This document shows, in pieces, positions 52,779-62,267 of a DNA stretch of 64,000 bases; the first letter of the stretch is position 1, and each line of letters begins with the position of its first letter. Position numbers and translations under genes: made by a program. The stretch is taken from assembly GCF_900116705.1 (NCBI RefSeq), contig NZ_FPBP01000007.1:1-64000 (forward strand), in the 5' to 3' direction. The notes under the pieces are model-generated. The model had not been told where the DNA came from. It was given only the letters and a program-made list of their open reading frames with translations, and did not search any database. Origin of the DNA: Halomonas korlensis. GTDB taxonomy: Bacteria; Pseudomonadota; Gammaproteobacteria; Pseudomonadales; Halomonadaceae.

Positions 52779-54371
52779 ATGGCGTCACATCTCCAGTCAG
52801 ATAGCGAACATGATGTCCTGATTATCGGCGGCGGGGTTGCCGGGCTAGTGCTGGCTCTGGAAATTGCCGAGCAGCGCGCGGTGACGCTCCTGCGGCCGTC
52901 AAGCGATGATCAAGGAGCCAGCCGTTGGGCTCAGGGCGGGATCGCCGCCGTCCTTTCGCCTCAGGACGATGTCGAGGCCCATGTCGCCGATACTCTGGTC
53001 GCCGGGGACGGTCTCTGCGATGAACGCGCGGTGCGCTTCACGGTGGAACAGGGGCCTGCCGCCATCGAGTGGCTGCTCGCCCTCGGCGTACCCTTCACCC
53101 CCGACGTCAGCCCCGGCGCCAGCTACCCCTATCACCTGACCCGCGAGGGTGGCCATGGGGCGCGGCGCATCATTCATGCCAACGACGCCACCGGTCGTGC
53201 CGTGGTCGACACCCTGCTCGCCCATGTACGCTCGCATCCTGCCATCTCGCTTCGCGACGATCTCACCGCCATCGCCCTGATCGGCGACCAGGCCGGACAC
53301 TGTCGCGGAGCGTACTGCCTGGATCGGCAGGGGCACCCGAGAGAGCAACGCGCACACGACATCGTGCTTGCCACGGGCGGGGCCAGTGGGCTCTACCGCC
53401 ACACCACCAGCCCCAACCCAGCCAGCGGCGAGGGCATGATGATGGCCGCCGACCTCGGCGCCGAGCTGATGAACCTGGAGTTCCAGCAGTTTCATCCTAC
53501 CTGCCTCTACGACCCCGAAGGGCCGCCCTTCCTGATCAGCGAGGCCGTTCGCGGCGAAGGCGGCCTGCTGCTGAATGTCCATGGCGAGCGCTTCATGCCG
53601 AGCGTGGATCCCCGGGCCGAACTGGCCCCTCGGGATATCGTTGCCAGAGCCATCGATGCCGAGATGCAACGCACCGGCAGCGACCATGTCACCCTGGACA
53701 TTCGTCACTTAGGCGACGAGGCCATCCGCCATCATTTTCCCACCATTTATGCCCACTGCGCCGAGCGCGGCCTGGATATCACCCGCACCCCGATCCCGGT
53801 TGTCCCCGCGGCCCACTATAGCTGCGGCGGTATCACGACCGACCTGGAAGGCGCGAGCAACGTGCCTCACCTCTTCGCCATTGGCGAAGTCGCCTGCACC
53901 GGTTTGCATGGTGCCAATCGGATGGCCAGTAACTCACTGCTGGAATGCCTGGTATTTGCTCGAAGCTGCGCACGCCGCCTGGCACGCCCAACACCATTCT
54001 CAACGGCAAAACTTCAGCATACAGATTGGGGCAACGACCCGGCGCCACTCGCGTTAATCGAGCAACACCTTGAACAACTACGCACCCTCATGAGCGCCAA
54101 CGTCGCAATCGTACGCAGTGACAAAGGGCTCAGCGACGCTGCCGAGCGCCTCGCAGACCAGCAGGCCGAACTGGCACCGCTATACGAGAGTGCCGCGCCC
54201 ACGGCAGGATTGGCCAGCCTGTGGCATGCCGTGCGCCTGGCCAGGCTCACCGTTCGGAGCGCACAGTCGCGACGCGAGTCGCGTGGGTTGCATTTCAATC
54301 CAGACCACCCGACCCATGGTGAGCCCTCGCCACTGCCATCTCGCATCCGGCTGGACGCTGACGAGAGGTGA
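52779..54371 (+). CDS. nadB: L-aspartate oxidase
   Basis: 530 aa FAD enzyme for the first step of NAD de novo synthesis (L-aspartate to iminoaspartate), used with NadA. FAD loop VLIIGGGVAGLVLALEIAEQ (about 14-33), SRWAQGGIAAVLSP (about 50), HTTSPNPASGEGMMMAADLGAELMNLEFQQFHPTCLYDP (about 208-245), and GLHGANRMASNSLLECLVF (about 375). The ATG at 52779 has GAGGATA upstream; an earlier open frame runs through tRNA-Leu and is not coding. Convergent with ygfX. Confidence 0.94.
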   Translation: MASHLQSDSEHDVLIIGGGVAGLVLALEIAEQRAVTLLRPSSDDQGASRWAQGGIAAVLSPQDDVEAHVADTLVAGDGLCDERAVRFTVEQGPAAIEWLLALGVPFTPDVSPGASYPYHLTREGGHGARRIIHANDATGRAVVDTLLAHVRSHPAISLRDDLTAIALIGDQAGHCRGAYCLDRQGHPREQRAHDIVLATGGASGLYRHTTSPNPASGEGMMMAADLGAELMNLEFQQFHPTCLYDPEGPPFLISEAVRGEGGLLLNVHGERFMPSVDPRAELAPRDIVARAIDAEMQRTGSDHVTLDIRHLGDEAIRHHFPTIYAHCAERGLDITRTPIPVVPAAHYSCGGITTDLEGASNVPHLFAIGEVACTGLHGANRMASNSLLECLVFARSCARRLARPTPFSTAKLQHTDWGNDPAPLALIEQHLEQLRTLMSANVAIVRSDKGLSDAAERLADQQAELAPLYESAAPTAGLASLWHAVRLARLTVRSAQSRRESRGLHFNPDHPTHGEPSPLPSRIRLDADER

Positions 54372-54396
54372 TCTCTCGGTGCAGGTATTGCAGGTA

Positions 54397-54795
54397 TTAA
54401 GGAAGGGTTACCAGTTCGCGGCGAAGCGAACGACGCGATGGCGCATCGCAGCTATCCGGCCAAAGCCAGAGTCGCTGACCATCCAGTTCGAGGCCAATCA
54501 GCCAGGGACCTAGATAGTCGCAATGCAGTGTGACCTCCTGCCAGGCTGCTGCCGGGTCGTCGCGCCAGCTCCACCTCACCCCGCCAATGGCCTGGGGCGT
54601 GACGCGCAACTCGCCCCGCGAGCGGGAGGCGCACCACTGCCAGAACACAACGCTCAGTACCACGAAAGTGAGCAGCACAAGCCACGGCGGCGACCACCAT
54701 CCCATCAGGCCGACCATCCCCGCACAAAGCCCGAGATGCACGGCCAGCGCCATCCTAGACGGGACGATGCACAACGTTATCGGCGTCTTCGGCAT
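54397..54795 (-). CDS. ygfX: YgfX/CptA-family inner-membrane protein
   Basis: 132 aa: short N-terminus, two membrane helices (about 15-35 and 38-55), then a soluble basic C-terminal part (SRGELRVTPQAIGGVRW...). YgfX is the membrane partner adjacent to SdhE (YgfY); in E. coli the pair was called CptAB and linked to cell shape and to antagonising SdhE. Start uncertain: ATG 54795 overlaps sdhE by 41 bases, TTG 54774 or ATG 54753 are alternatives. The family PSR motif (VPSRMALAVHL) is at about residue 11, favouring one of the first two starts. Confidence 0.75.
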   Translation of the reverse strand: MPKTPITLCIVPSRMALAVHLGLCAGMVGLMGWWSPPWLVLLTFVVLSVVFWQWCASRSRGELRVTPQAIGGVRWSWRDDPAAAWQEVTLHCDYLGPWLIGLELDGQRLWLWPDSCDAPSRRSLRRELVTLP

Positions 54796-55048
54796 ATTCG
54801 ACGATCATCTTCACGATACGGCGGATGTCCGGCGCTTCGGGCCACTCACGGCGCATCAACCAGGCAAAAAGATCCTGATCCTCTTCATCGATCAGGGTGC
54901 GGAAAGCCGCCTGGTCGTCCTCATCGAGCCCATCGTAGCGATGCTCGAGAAAGGGGATCAACAACAGGTCCAGCTCCCACATGCCGCGGCGGGAATGCCA
55001 GTATAGGCGTTTGCGCTGGGCCGTCTCCGGGGATGAGTGTTCGCTCAA
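54755..55048 (-). CDS. sdhE: FAD assembly factor SdhE
   Basis: 97 aa small helical protein that inserts covalent FAD into SdhA/FrdA. The motif KRLYWHSRRGMWELDLLLIPFLE contains the RGxxE contact region (about residues 21-25); LDEDDQAAFRTLIDEEDQDLFAWLMRREWP follows. The start is a TTG at 55048 with GAGG 7 nt before it, since no ATG precedes the conserved part. A longer frame to 55486 reads through ihfB on the other strand and is rejected. Confidence 0.88.
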   Translation of the reverse strand: MSEHSSPETAQRKRLYWHSRRGMWELDLLLIPFLEHRYDGLDEDDQAAFRTLIDEEDQDLFAWLMRREWPEAPDIRRIVKMIVEYAEDADNVVHRPV

Positions 55049-55161
55049 CGTCGACCTCGAATGCCAGAAAAAATGTAGACCCAGTATACCCGAGCCCTCG
55101 CTGCCGGGGCAGCACGTCGCTACGATCTCAGGCGCATTTACCCGATCACGACCGTAGTTCG

Positions 55162-55190
55162 TTGTTTTCTCGAGAGTTGCACAGTATGCT
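55162..55190 (+). promoter_or_regulatory. Sigma70 promoter of ihfB
   Basis: TTGTTT (55162-55167), 17-nt spacer, TATGCT (55185-55190), about 52 bases before the ihfB ribosome site. ihfB usually follows rpsA; here it has its own promoter and no rpsA is seen. Confidence 0.55.
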
Positions 55191-55249
55191 TTGAAAAATA
55201 ACAATGCCGGGATCGATAAGCCCCAGGCGAGGCTGCATGGAGAGAGGCG

Positions 55250-55546
55250 ATGACCAAGTCCGAGTTGATCGAGCAGATCGCAATGCGACAGCCAGAGCTG
55301 TCGATCAAGGAAGTCGAGTCGGCGGTTCGGCTGATTCTCGATGATATTACCGACACCCTGGCGGATGGGGGTCGCGTCGAGATACGTGGCTTCGGAAGTT
55401 TTTCGCTTCACTACCGGGACCCCCGCGTGGGCCGCAACCCCAAGACCGGAGAACCGGTCGCGCTGGATGGCAAGTTCGTGCCACACTTCAAACCCGGTAA
55501 GGAATTGCGCGAACAGGTGGATGCCAGTCGCGCCCTCGGTTACTGA
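55250..55546 (+). CDS. ihfB: Integration host factor beta subunit
   Basis: 98 aa DNA-bending protein forming a heterodimer with IhfA. Begins [21 protein letters not shown]-contact region [29 protein letters not shown] with the intercalating proline at the turn (about 45-70), then [17 protein letters not shown] assists sigma54 promoters, so it is relevant to the gbuA promoter. First gene in a run ihfB-lapA-lapB. Confidence 0.95.
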   Translation: MTKSELIEQIAMRQPELSIKEVESAVRLILDDITDTLADGGRVEIRGFGSFSLHYRDPRVGRNPKTGEPVALDGKFVPHFKPGKELREQVDASRALGY

Positions 55547-55615
55547 TCGCTTTTCTGGACCTTCGATGTTCCGGTTTTCATCGTCATTTCGACATCCACT
55601 AGAGGGAACACGCTC

Positions 55616-55921
55616 ATGCGTTGGCTCAAAGGCCTGATCCTGGCCATCATCCTGCTGGCGGTACTGCTGGTCGGTATCCTGTTCGCCGTCAATAACCAGC
55701 AGGCCCTGCCGCTTAACCTGATCTGGCTCGAGTTGCCCGAAGCGTCACTGTCCGTGTGGTTACTGGCATCGCTGACCGTCGGCGTCCTGCTCGGCATGGT
55801 CGCCATGAGTGGCGTCTATCTGCGCCTGCGGACCCTGCTGACACGCGCTCAGCGTCATAACCATCAACAGCGCAAGGAGCTCGACCGCCTGCGTGTCCAG
55901 GAGATGAAGGAACTCCCCTGA
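55616..55921 (+). CDS. lapA: Lipopolysaccharide assembly protein A
   Basis: 101 aa, two membrane helices (about 3-27 and 45-68) and a basic cytosolic tail with a coiled-coil-like RAQRHNHQQRKELDRLRV. LapA (YciS) supports LapB in LPS assembly control. AGAGGGAAC precedes the ATG. Stop at 55921, with lapB starting on the next base. Confidence 0.9.
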   Translation: MRWLKGLILAIILLAVLLVGILFAVNNQQALPLNLIWLELPEASLSVWLLASLTVGVLLGMVAMSGVYLRLRTLLTRAQRHNHQQRKELDRLRVQEMKELP

Positions 55922-57100
55922 ATGGCCGACCTCCTGCTGCTGACCCTGTTGTTGGCAGCGGTCGCCATCGGTTGGTGGCTCGGCCGCCGCGAACGCAGCG
56001 GCCCCGCCACGCCACCCGCCTCCCCTACCCTGGCCAAGGACTATTTCACGGGCCTGAACTACCTGCTCAATGATCAGCAGGACCGCGCCATCGAAACTTT
56101 CGTGGCCGCACTCGAGGTGAACAGCGAAACCATCGAGACCCACATTACGCTGGGCAATCTATTCCGCACCCGTGGCGAGGCGGACAGGGCCGTCAAGATC
56201 CATCAGAACCTGCTCGCCCGCCCTGCCCTGACCGGTCCGCAAAGCGACCGGGTGCAGCTCGAACTTTCACGCGACTTTCTCAAGCTGGGACTGCTCGACC
56301 GCGCCGAGCGGCTTCTCAAGCATCTTGTCCGCGATACGTCGGATGAGGAGATCCGCCTGTCGGCCAGGCAATTGCTCGCCGACCTGTTCGAGCGTGAGGG
56401 AGAATGGAAAGAAGCGCTCGACGCTGCACAGCCACTTCTGCATCGCGACGAAAACTTGCGCCGGGCCGCGGCTCACTGGCTGTGCGAGCTGGCCGACCGG
56501 GAACGCCATACCGCCAGCCCCGGCCCGGCCCGCAAGCACCTGCGCCAGGCCCTCGCGACGGATGAGCGCTGCGTGCGGGCCAACCTACTGATGGCCGGTC
56601 TGGAACACGATACCGCTCACTACAAGAAAGAGATTCGCCTGCTCAAACGAATCCCCGAACAGGACCCTGCCTTCACACCGACGATCCTTCCGCCTCTGGC
56701 GCAAGCCTACCGACTAACCGACGACGAAGACGGACTGATCGCCTACTTGCAGCAGTTGCTGGAGCAGACGCCCTACACCAGCGTGATCATCATGCTCGCC
56801 GAGGCGCTACGCCAGCGCGACGGTCTGCCGGCGGCAATCGAGCTGGTGAGCGCTCAGCTCAATCGGGAACCCAACCTGGCTGGGGTTGACTACCTGATGG
56901 ACCTCTACGGGCATCAGGGACAGGGTGAACCCGACGAGCGGCTCGTGCTGCTCAAGCAGCACACACATACGCTACTGCAGGCACTACCGCGGCATCGCTG
57001 CCGGCGCTGCGGTTTCACCGGGGAACAACTGCACTGGCAGTGTCCGCGCTGCCGAAGCTGGGGTACCACCAAGCCGATCACCGGTATCGAAGGCGAGTAG
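55922..57100 (+). CDS. lapB: Lipopolysaccharide assembly protein B
   Basis: 392 aa. N-terminal membrane anchor (about 3-20, ADLLLLTLLLAAVAIGWWLG), a series of tetratricopeptide repeats (about 35-340) and a C-terminal rubredoxin-type zinc ribbon CRRCGFTGEQLHWQCPRCRSWG (about 358-379). LapB adapts LpxC for FtsH proteolysis and so sets LPS levels. ATG directly follows the lapA TGA. Confidence 0.95.
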   Translation: MADLLLLTLLLAAVAIGWWLGRRERSGPATPPASPTLAKDYFTGLNYLLNDQQDRAIETFVAALEVNSETIETHITLGNLFRTRGEADRAVKIHQNLLARPALTGPQSDRVQLELSRDFLKLGLLDRAERLLKHLVRDTSDEEIRLSARQLLADLFEREGEWKEALDAAQPLLHRDENLRRAAAHWLCELADRERHTASPGPARKHLRQALATDERCVRANLLMAGLEHDTAHYKKEIRLLKRIPEQDPAFTPTILPPLAQAYRLTDDEDGLIAYLQQLLEQTPYTSVIIMLAEALRQRDGLPAAIELVSAQLNREPNLAGVDYLMDLYGHQGQGEPDERLVLLKQHTHTLLQALPRHRCRRCGFTGEQLHWQCPRCRSWGTTKPITGIEGE

Positions 57101-57105
57101 GCACG

Positions 57106-57810
57106 CTATACCTTGGCCGCCAGCTCACTTTCGATGGCCTCCAGCGCCGCCATGGGATCTTGCGCCTGTGTCACCGGGCGCCCCACGACCAGGTAGGTAC
57201 TGCCGGCCGCGATGGCCGCGGCGGGAGACATCACGCGCTGCTGGTCATCGGCCTCAGCGAAAGCGGGACGGATGCCCGGCGTCACCTTCAAGAACGAATC
57301 CCCACACAGGCCTTGCAACCGGGCGGCCTCCTGAGCGGAACAGACAACGCCATCCATCCCGCTATCCCGCGCGAGCATCGCCAGACGCTCGACCTGTTCG
57401 GCCGGTGAGGCCGCGATGCCTACCTCTGCCAGATCAGTGGCCTCCATACTGGTCAAGACCGTAACAGCGATCAGCCGTGTGGACAGGCCGTGTCGCTCGA
57501 GCCGCTGCCTGGCCGCTTCCATCATTCGCCTGCCGCCCCCGGCATGGACGTTGACCATCCACACACCCTGTTCGGCCGCGGCCTGAACCGCGCCAGCAAC
57601 GGTGTTGGGAATGTCATGAAACTTCAGGTCCAGGAAAACCTCGAAACCGCGGCCATGCAGGGCATCGAGCACCTCGGGGCCGCTACGGGTAAATAGCTCC
57701 TTGCCCACCTTGACGCGACAACGCAACGGGTCGAGGCGATCCGCCATGCATAGAGCGGCATTGAGGGATGAATAATCAAGCGCAATGATCAGCGGCGAAG
57801 CGGTTGGCAC
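57106..57810 (-). CDS. pyrF: Orotidine-5'-phosphate decarboxylase
   Basis: 234 aa, last step of UMP synthesis. TIM-barrel with catalytic [10 protein letters not shown] (Lys-X-X-Asp, about residue 60), [13 protein letters not shown] at the N-terminus and TPGIRP (about 185). The start is the GTG at 57810, giving [13 protein letters not shown] with GGGAG 8 nt before it; the ATG at 57828 is less likely because that ribosome site lies inside it. Convergent with lapB (5 bases between stops); the order lapA-lapB-pyrF is usual. Confidence 0.93.
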   Translation of the reverse strand: MPTASPLIIALDYSSLNAALCMADRLDPLRCRVKVGKELFTRSGPEVLDALHGRGFEVFLDLKFHDIPNTVAGAVQAAAEQGVWMVNVHAGGGRRMMEAARQRLERHGLSTRLIAVTVLTSMEATDLAEVGIAASPAEQVERLAMLARDSGMDGVVCSAQEAARLQGLCGDSFLKVTPGIRPAFAEADDQQRVMSPAAAIAAGSTYLVVGRPVTQAQDPMAALEAIESELAAKV

Positions 57811-57883
57811 AAGACATACTCCCGACATGAATGAAGACACACGAAGTATATCAGCCGTGAGCTGCCGTCTCGTCCGCAAAGGC

Positions 57884-57912
57884 TTACAAAATATATTCGT
57901 TAAGTATTATAT
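57884..57912 (+). promoter_or_regulatory. Putative sigma70 promoter of the comEA-like gene
   Basis: TTACAA (57884-57889), 17-nt spacer, TTATAT (57907-57912) in a notably AT-rich patch. The mRNA would begin around 57919 and carry a hairpin at 57966-57983 before the start at 58013. Confidence 0.45.
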
Positions 57913-57965
57913 TCACATAAGCGATATTAGGTAGAAAGCTACTCCCAGACCCTTATCGTGGTAGG

Positions 57966-57989
57966 GGACACCAGTTGGTGTCCTTTAAT
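57966..57989 (+). promoter_or_regulatory. Leader hairpin with short T/A tail before comEA-like gene
   Basis: Stem GGACACC / GGTGTCC (57966-57983) with a 4-nt AGTT loop, then TTTAAT. It could be a weak attenuator or a leftover terminator; the tail is too short for a confident terminator. Confidence 0.45.
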
Positions 57990-58012
57990 CGCACATGGGC
58001 AGGAGATTGAAC

Positions 58013-58294
58013 ATGCAGTCACGCATCAAGGGAACTCTCGCGGCTTCGCTCTTGGCTTTATTGCTGGCCTTCATCCCACTGACCGTTCTCGCTCAGGACG
58101 TCGCACCGATAGACATCAACACTGCCAATGCCGAACTGCTGACCGAGCTTCCCGGCATCGGCGAGGTCAAGGCCTCGTCCATTGTCGAGAACCGTGAAGC
58201 CAATGGCCCTTATGGAGGCCCAGACGACCTGCTGCGAGTGGATGGCATTGGCGAGGCTACCGTGGATGGGCTGCGTGAACAGATCGAATTCTGA
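58013..58294 (+). CDS. ComEA-like helix-hairpin-helix secreted DNA-binding protein
   Basis: 93 aa. Signal peptide MQSRIKGTLAASLLALLLAFIPLTVLA, cleaved near LAQ, so mature protein is periplasmic. Then the ComEA/HhH repeat INTANAELLTELPGIGEVKASSIVENREANG and a second DDLLRVDGIGEATVDGLREQ. It may bind DNA at uptake or be a stand-alone HhH protein. AGGAGA precedes the ATG at 58013; an ATG six codons earlier overlaps that site. Confidence 0.85.
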   Translation: MQSRIKGTLAASLLALLLAFIPLTVLAQDVAPIDINTANAELLTELPGIGEVKASSIVENREANGPYGGPDDLLRVDGIGEATVDGLREQIEF

Positions 58295-58330
58295 AAACGT
58301 CCAAAAGCAACTGCAAGAAGCTTAACGAAG

Positions 58331-58357
58331 CACGCCGGCCCCTACGCGGCCGGCGTG
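58331..58357. terminator. Possible terminator after the comEA-like gene
   Basis: Stem CACGCCGGCC / GGCCGGCGTG with a 7-nt loop. It lies 37 bases after the comEA-like stop; the following bases TTGCAT are only weakly T-rich. Confidence 0.55.
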
Positions 58358-58417
58358 TTGCATCAAATCATGGTCGTCACTCTGTCGAGCCTAGCAAGTG
58401 AAAACCCAGCATGCGGG

Positions 58418-59179
58418 TCAGAGGCGAAGCCCACCATCACACTCGATGACCCGGCCAGTGAAATAGTCATTGTCGAAGATAAACGCCACGCTCTGGGCGA
58501 TATCGTCGGGCTGTCCTAACCGCCGCTGCGGTATGCTGCCGGCCAGCTTGTCGAGCACATCGTCACGCATCGAGGCTGTCATCTCCGTTTCGATAAAGCC
58601 CGGTGCCACCGCTCCCACCCGAATCTCCTGACGGGCAAGTTCCTTTGCCCAGGTAACGGTCAAGGCTGCGACGCCGGCCTTGGCCGCTGCGTAGTTGCTC
58701 TGGCCCATGTTGCCGGCCCGCGAGATACTCGAGATATTGACGATGACCCCGCCATGACCGGCTTCTACCATCTGCGCTGCCGCCTCGCGACCGCAGAGGA
58801 ACACCCCGGTCAGATTGACATCGATAACCTGCTGCCACTGCTCGAGGCCCAGTGTCTTCTCGACCCGGCCGTCCCGCGCCTTGACCAACAGGCCATCGCG
58901 AACGATGCCGGCATTGTTGACCAGGCCCTTGACCGGCCCGAGTGACGTGGCAATGTCGGCGAAGGCCTGTTTCACCGACCCCTCGTCGGCGACGTTAACG
59001 ATAAAACCGCGCGAGGTAATGCCCGCCTCATGCAGGCTGCCCACCGCATTGTCCAGGCTGTCACCATCCCTATCGAGCAGGGCCAGGGTAGCGCCGCGAC
59101 TGCCCAGCATATGGGCCATCGCCAGACCGAGGCCTCGGCCACCACCGGTGATGGCAATCACGCTGTTGTCGAGCTTCAT
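58418..59179 (-). CDS. SDR oxidoreductase, FabG/acetoacetyl-CoA-reductase-like
   Basis: 253 aa classical SDR with ITGGGRGLGLAMA (about 9-21), NNAGIVRDG (about 88), YAAAKAG (about 158) and C-terminal GRVIECDGGLRL. Start ATG at 59179 with GGAGAAG upstream; the frame to 59395 is not conserved. It has an insertion LLVKARDGRVEKTLGLEQW (about 95-115) that some 3-oxoacyl-ACP/acetoacetyl-CoA reductases also show. Standing alone; function not decided. Confidence 0.83.
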   Translation of the reverse strand: MKLDNSVIAITGGGRGLGLAMAHMLGSRGATLALLDRDGDSLDNAVGSLHEAGITSRGFIVNVADEGSVKQAFADIATSLGPVKGLVNNAGIVRDGLLVKARDGRVEKTLGLEQWQQVIDVNLTGVFLCGREAAAQMVEAGHGGVIVNISSISRAGNMGQSNYAAAKAGVAALTVTWAKELARQEIRVGAVAPGFIETEMTASMRDDVLDKLAGSIPQRRLGQPDDIAQSVAFIFDNDYFTGRVIECDGGLRL

Positions 59180-59415
59180 AGTCGCTTCTCCAGTACATGA
59201 GCACTCGTCGCTCCGCACAGCATTGACCGGAGCATTCCGAGTGATGGCGTTACACAAGGTCGCGCCAGTGAATGAGTTGTCGCGCATTGTTGCACTGCAC
59301 CATTCCTGATTGCAACAAGTTGGAAGTAGGCATCCAATCGCCTCCGCTCGACATGTCGGTTGATTTTCAGGCAAACGCCCCCATTCACAACACAACTGTC
59401 ACCTCAGGAGCTAAC

Positions 59416-59964
59416 ATGCCTTTCCTGCTAGCGTTCACGATTTTTGCCCTGCTCGATTTTGTAATTCTCTTCTCTGTGGGCAGCGAGATCGGGCTGCTTA
59501 CTACCCTCGCGCTGGTGCTTGCCACCGGCTTCATCGGCCTACACCTGATCCGCCGCGAAGGCGTTGCCACCTTCGCTCGCGCCCAGGAGCGTCTGTCCCG
59601 TGGGGAAGTCCCGTCATCCGAGCTGCTGACCGGCGCCGCACTGATCTTCGGTGGCGCCCTGCTGATGGCGCCGGGCTTTCTGTCCGATACGCTGGGCTTC
59701 GTTTGTCTGATACCCAACGCCCGCCGGTTACTGGGCAAAGGACTCGCACGGCTGGGCCTGCGTATGAAAGGGCTTCACATCCAGACGGGAAGCTTTGGCG
59801 CCGCGCCGGGAAGCGATACCCACACCCGTAGCGGGCCGACCGGCGGCACGGAAAGCCCGTCGGGCTGGGATTCCGGCCCCGACGCAGGCAAGTCTCATAC
59901 CGACAGCCGCAATGGCCAGACCCTGGAAGGCGATTTCATCGAACACGATGAACCACGCCGCTGA
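59416..59964 (+). CDS. fxsA: FxsA family membrane protein
   Basis: 182 aa, N-terminal membrane part with three to four helices (about 2-20, 25-45, 75-95) containing FDLIG-like EIGLLTTLALVLATGFIGLHLIRREG and GAALIFGGALLMAPGFLSDTLGF, then a soluble, Gly/Ser-rich acidic tail. FxsA affects exclusion of phage T7 by F plasmid in E. coli. CAGGAG precedes the ATG. Lies just upstream of groES, as is common. Confidence 0.88.
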   Translation: MPFLLAFTIFALLDFVILFSVGSEIGLLTTLALVLATGFIGLHLIRREGVATFARAQERLSRGEVPSSELLTGAALIFGGALLMAPGFLSDTLGFVCLIPNARRLLGKGLARLGLRMKGLHIQTGSFGAAPGSDTHTRSGPTGGTESPSGWDSGPDAGKSHTDSRNGQTLEGDFIEHDEPRR

Positions 59965-60001
59965 CGCCTGCACGCTTGAGTGAAAATTTTTCGGCTACGC
60001 C

Positions 60002-60029
60002 CTTGAAAGGAATTCTCCAGCCCCCACTT
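60002..60029 (+). promoter_or_regulatory. Sigma32 heat-shock promoter of groESL
   Basis: CTTGAAA (60002-60008), 13-nt spacer, CCCCACTT (60022-60029), an almost perfect match to the CTTGAAA-N13-CCCCATNT heat-shock consensus. Transcription would begin about 60036-60040, leaving a long (about 145 nt) leader before groES at 60184. No CIRCE inverted repeat was seen. Confidence 0.92.
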
Positions 60030-60183
60030 CTCGGACAGCATCAGGTTTCGGCGCGGGGCCAGTTCTCGCGCCTTCGACAAGAAGGCGGCCAACGCCTTCA
60101 CCTCGGGGTTCGCCACGAGGCTAGTGATGAACCGTCGTGGCGGTAGCGCCACGACAACGCAAACCATCAGGAGAATGTGAGCA

Positions 60184-60477
60184 ATGAACATCCGTCCCTT
60201 GCACGATCGCGTCGTCATCCGTCGCGTTGAAGAAGAACAGAAGACCTCAGGCGGCATCGTGCTCCCGGGTAATGCCCAGGAAAAACCGACACGTGGCGAA
60301 GTGCTCGCCGTCGGTAATGGCCGGATTCTCGAAAACGGCGATGTCCGCCCGCTGGACGTGAAAGTCGGCGATACCGTGATCTTCAAGGAAGGCTTCGGCG
60401 TCGAGAAGCAGAAAATCGACGGGGAAGAAGTCCTGATCATGAGCGAGTCAGACGTCCTGGCCGTGGTTGAAGGCTGA
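60184..60477 (+). CDS. groES: Co-chaperonin GroES
   Basis: 97 aa ring lid of the GroEL chaperonin. Begins [21 protein letters not shown]; mobile loop [19 protein letters not shown] (about 18-35), then GEVLAVGNG and the roof [24 protein letters not shown] lies before the ATG. The leader of about 145 nt from the sigma32 promoter is longer than usual. Confidence 0.97.
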   Translation: MNIRPLHDRVVIRRVEEEQKTSGGIVLPGNAQEKPTRGEVLAVGNGRILENGDVRPLDVKVGDTVIFKEGFGVEKQKIDGEEVLIMSESDVLAVVEG

Positions 60478-60517
60478 ACGGCCGTCGACTCTTAATCGCC
60501 TACCGCTAATATTTTGA

Positions 60518-62194
<1,677 letters not shown>

Positions 62195-62229
62195 GCCAGC
62201 CCTACCCTCCCAGGCCTGCCTGAGATCGA

Positions 62230-62256
62230 CCCCGCCGGGAAACCGGCGGGGTTTTT
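62230..62256 (+). terminator. Intrinsic terminator of groESL
   Basis: Stem CCCCGCCGG / CCGGCGGGG with a 4-nt GAAA loop (62230-62251) then five Ts, 36 bases after the groEL stop. The monooxygenase gene at 62268 converges on it from the other side. Confidence 0.92.
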
Positions 62257-62267
62257 GCTTTGCTGAA

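Noticed and set aside
59965..60183. CIRCE element upstream of groESL
   Set aside because: Looked for the TTAGCACTC-type inverted repeat and did not find it; a sigma32-type promoter explains regulation.
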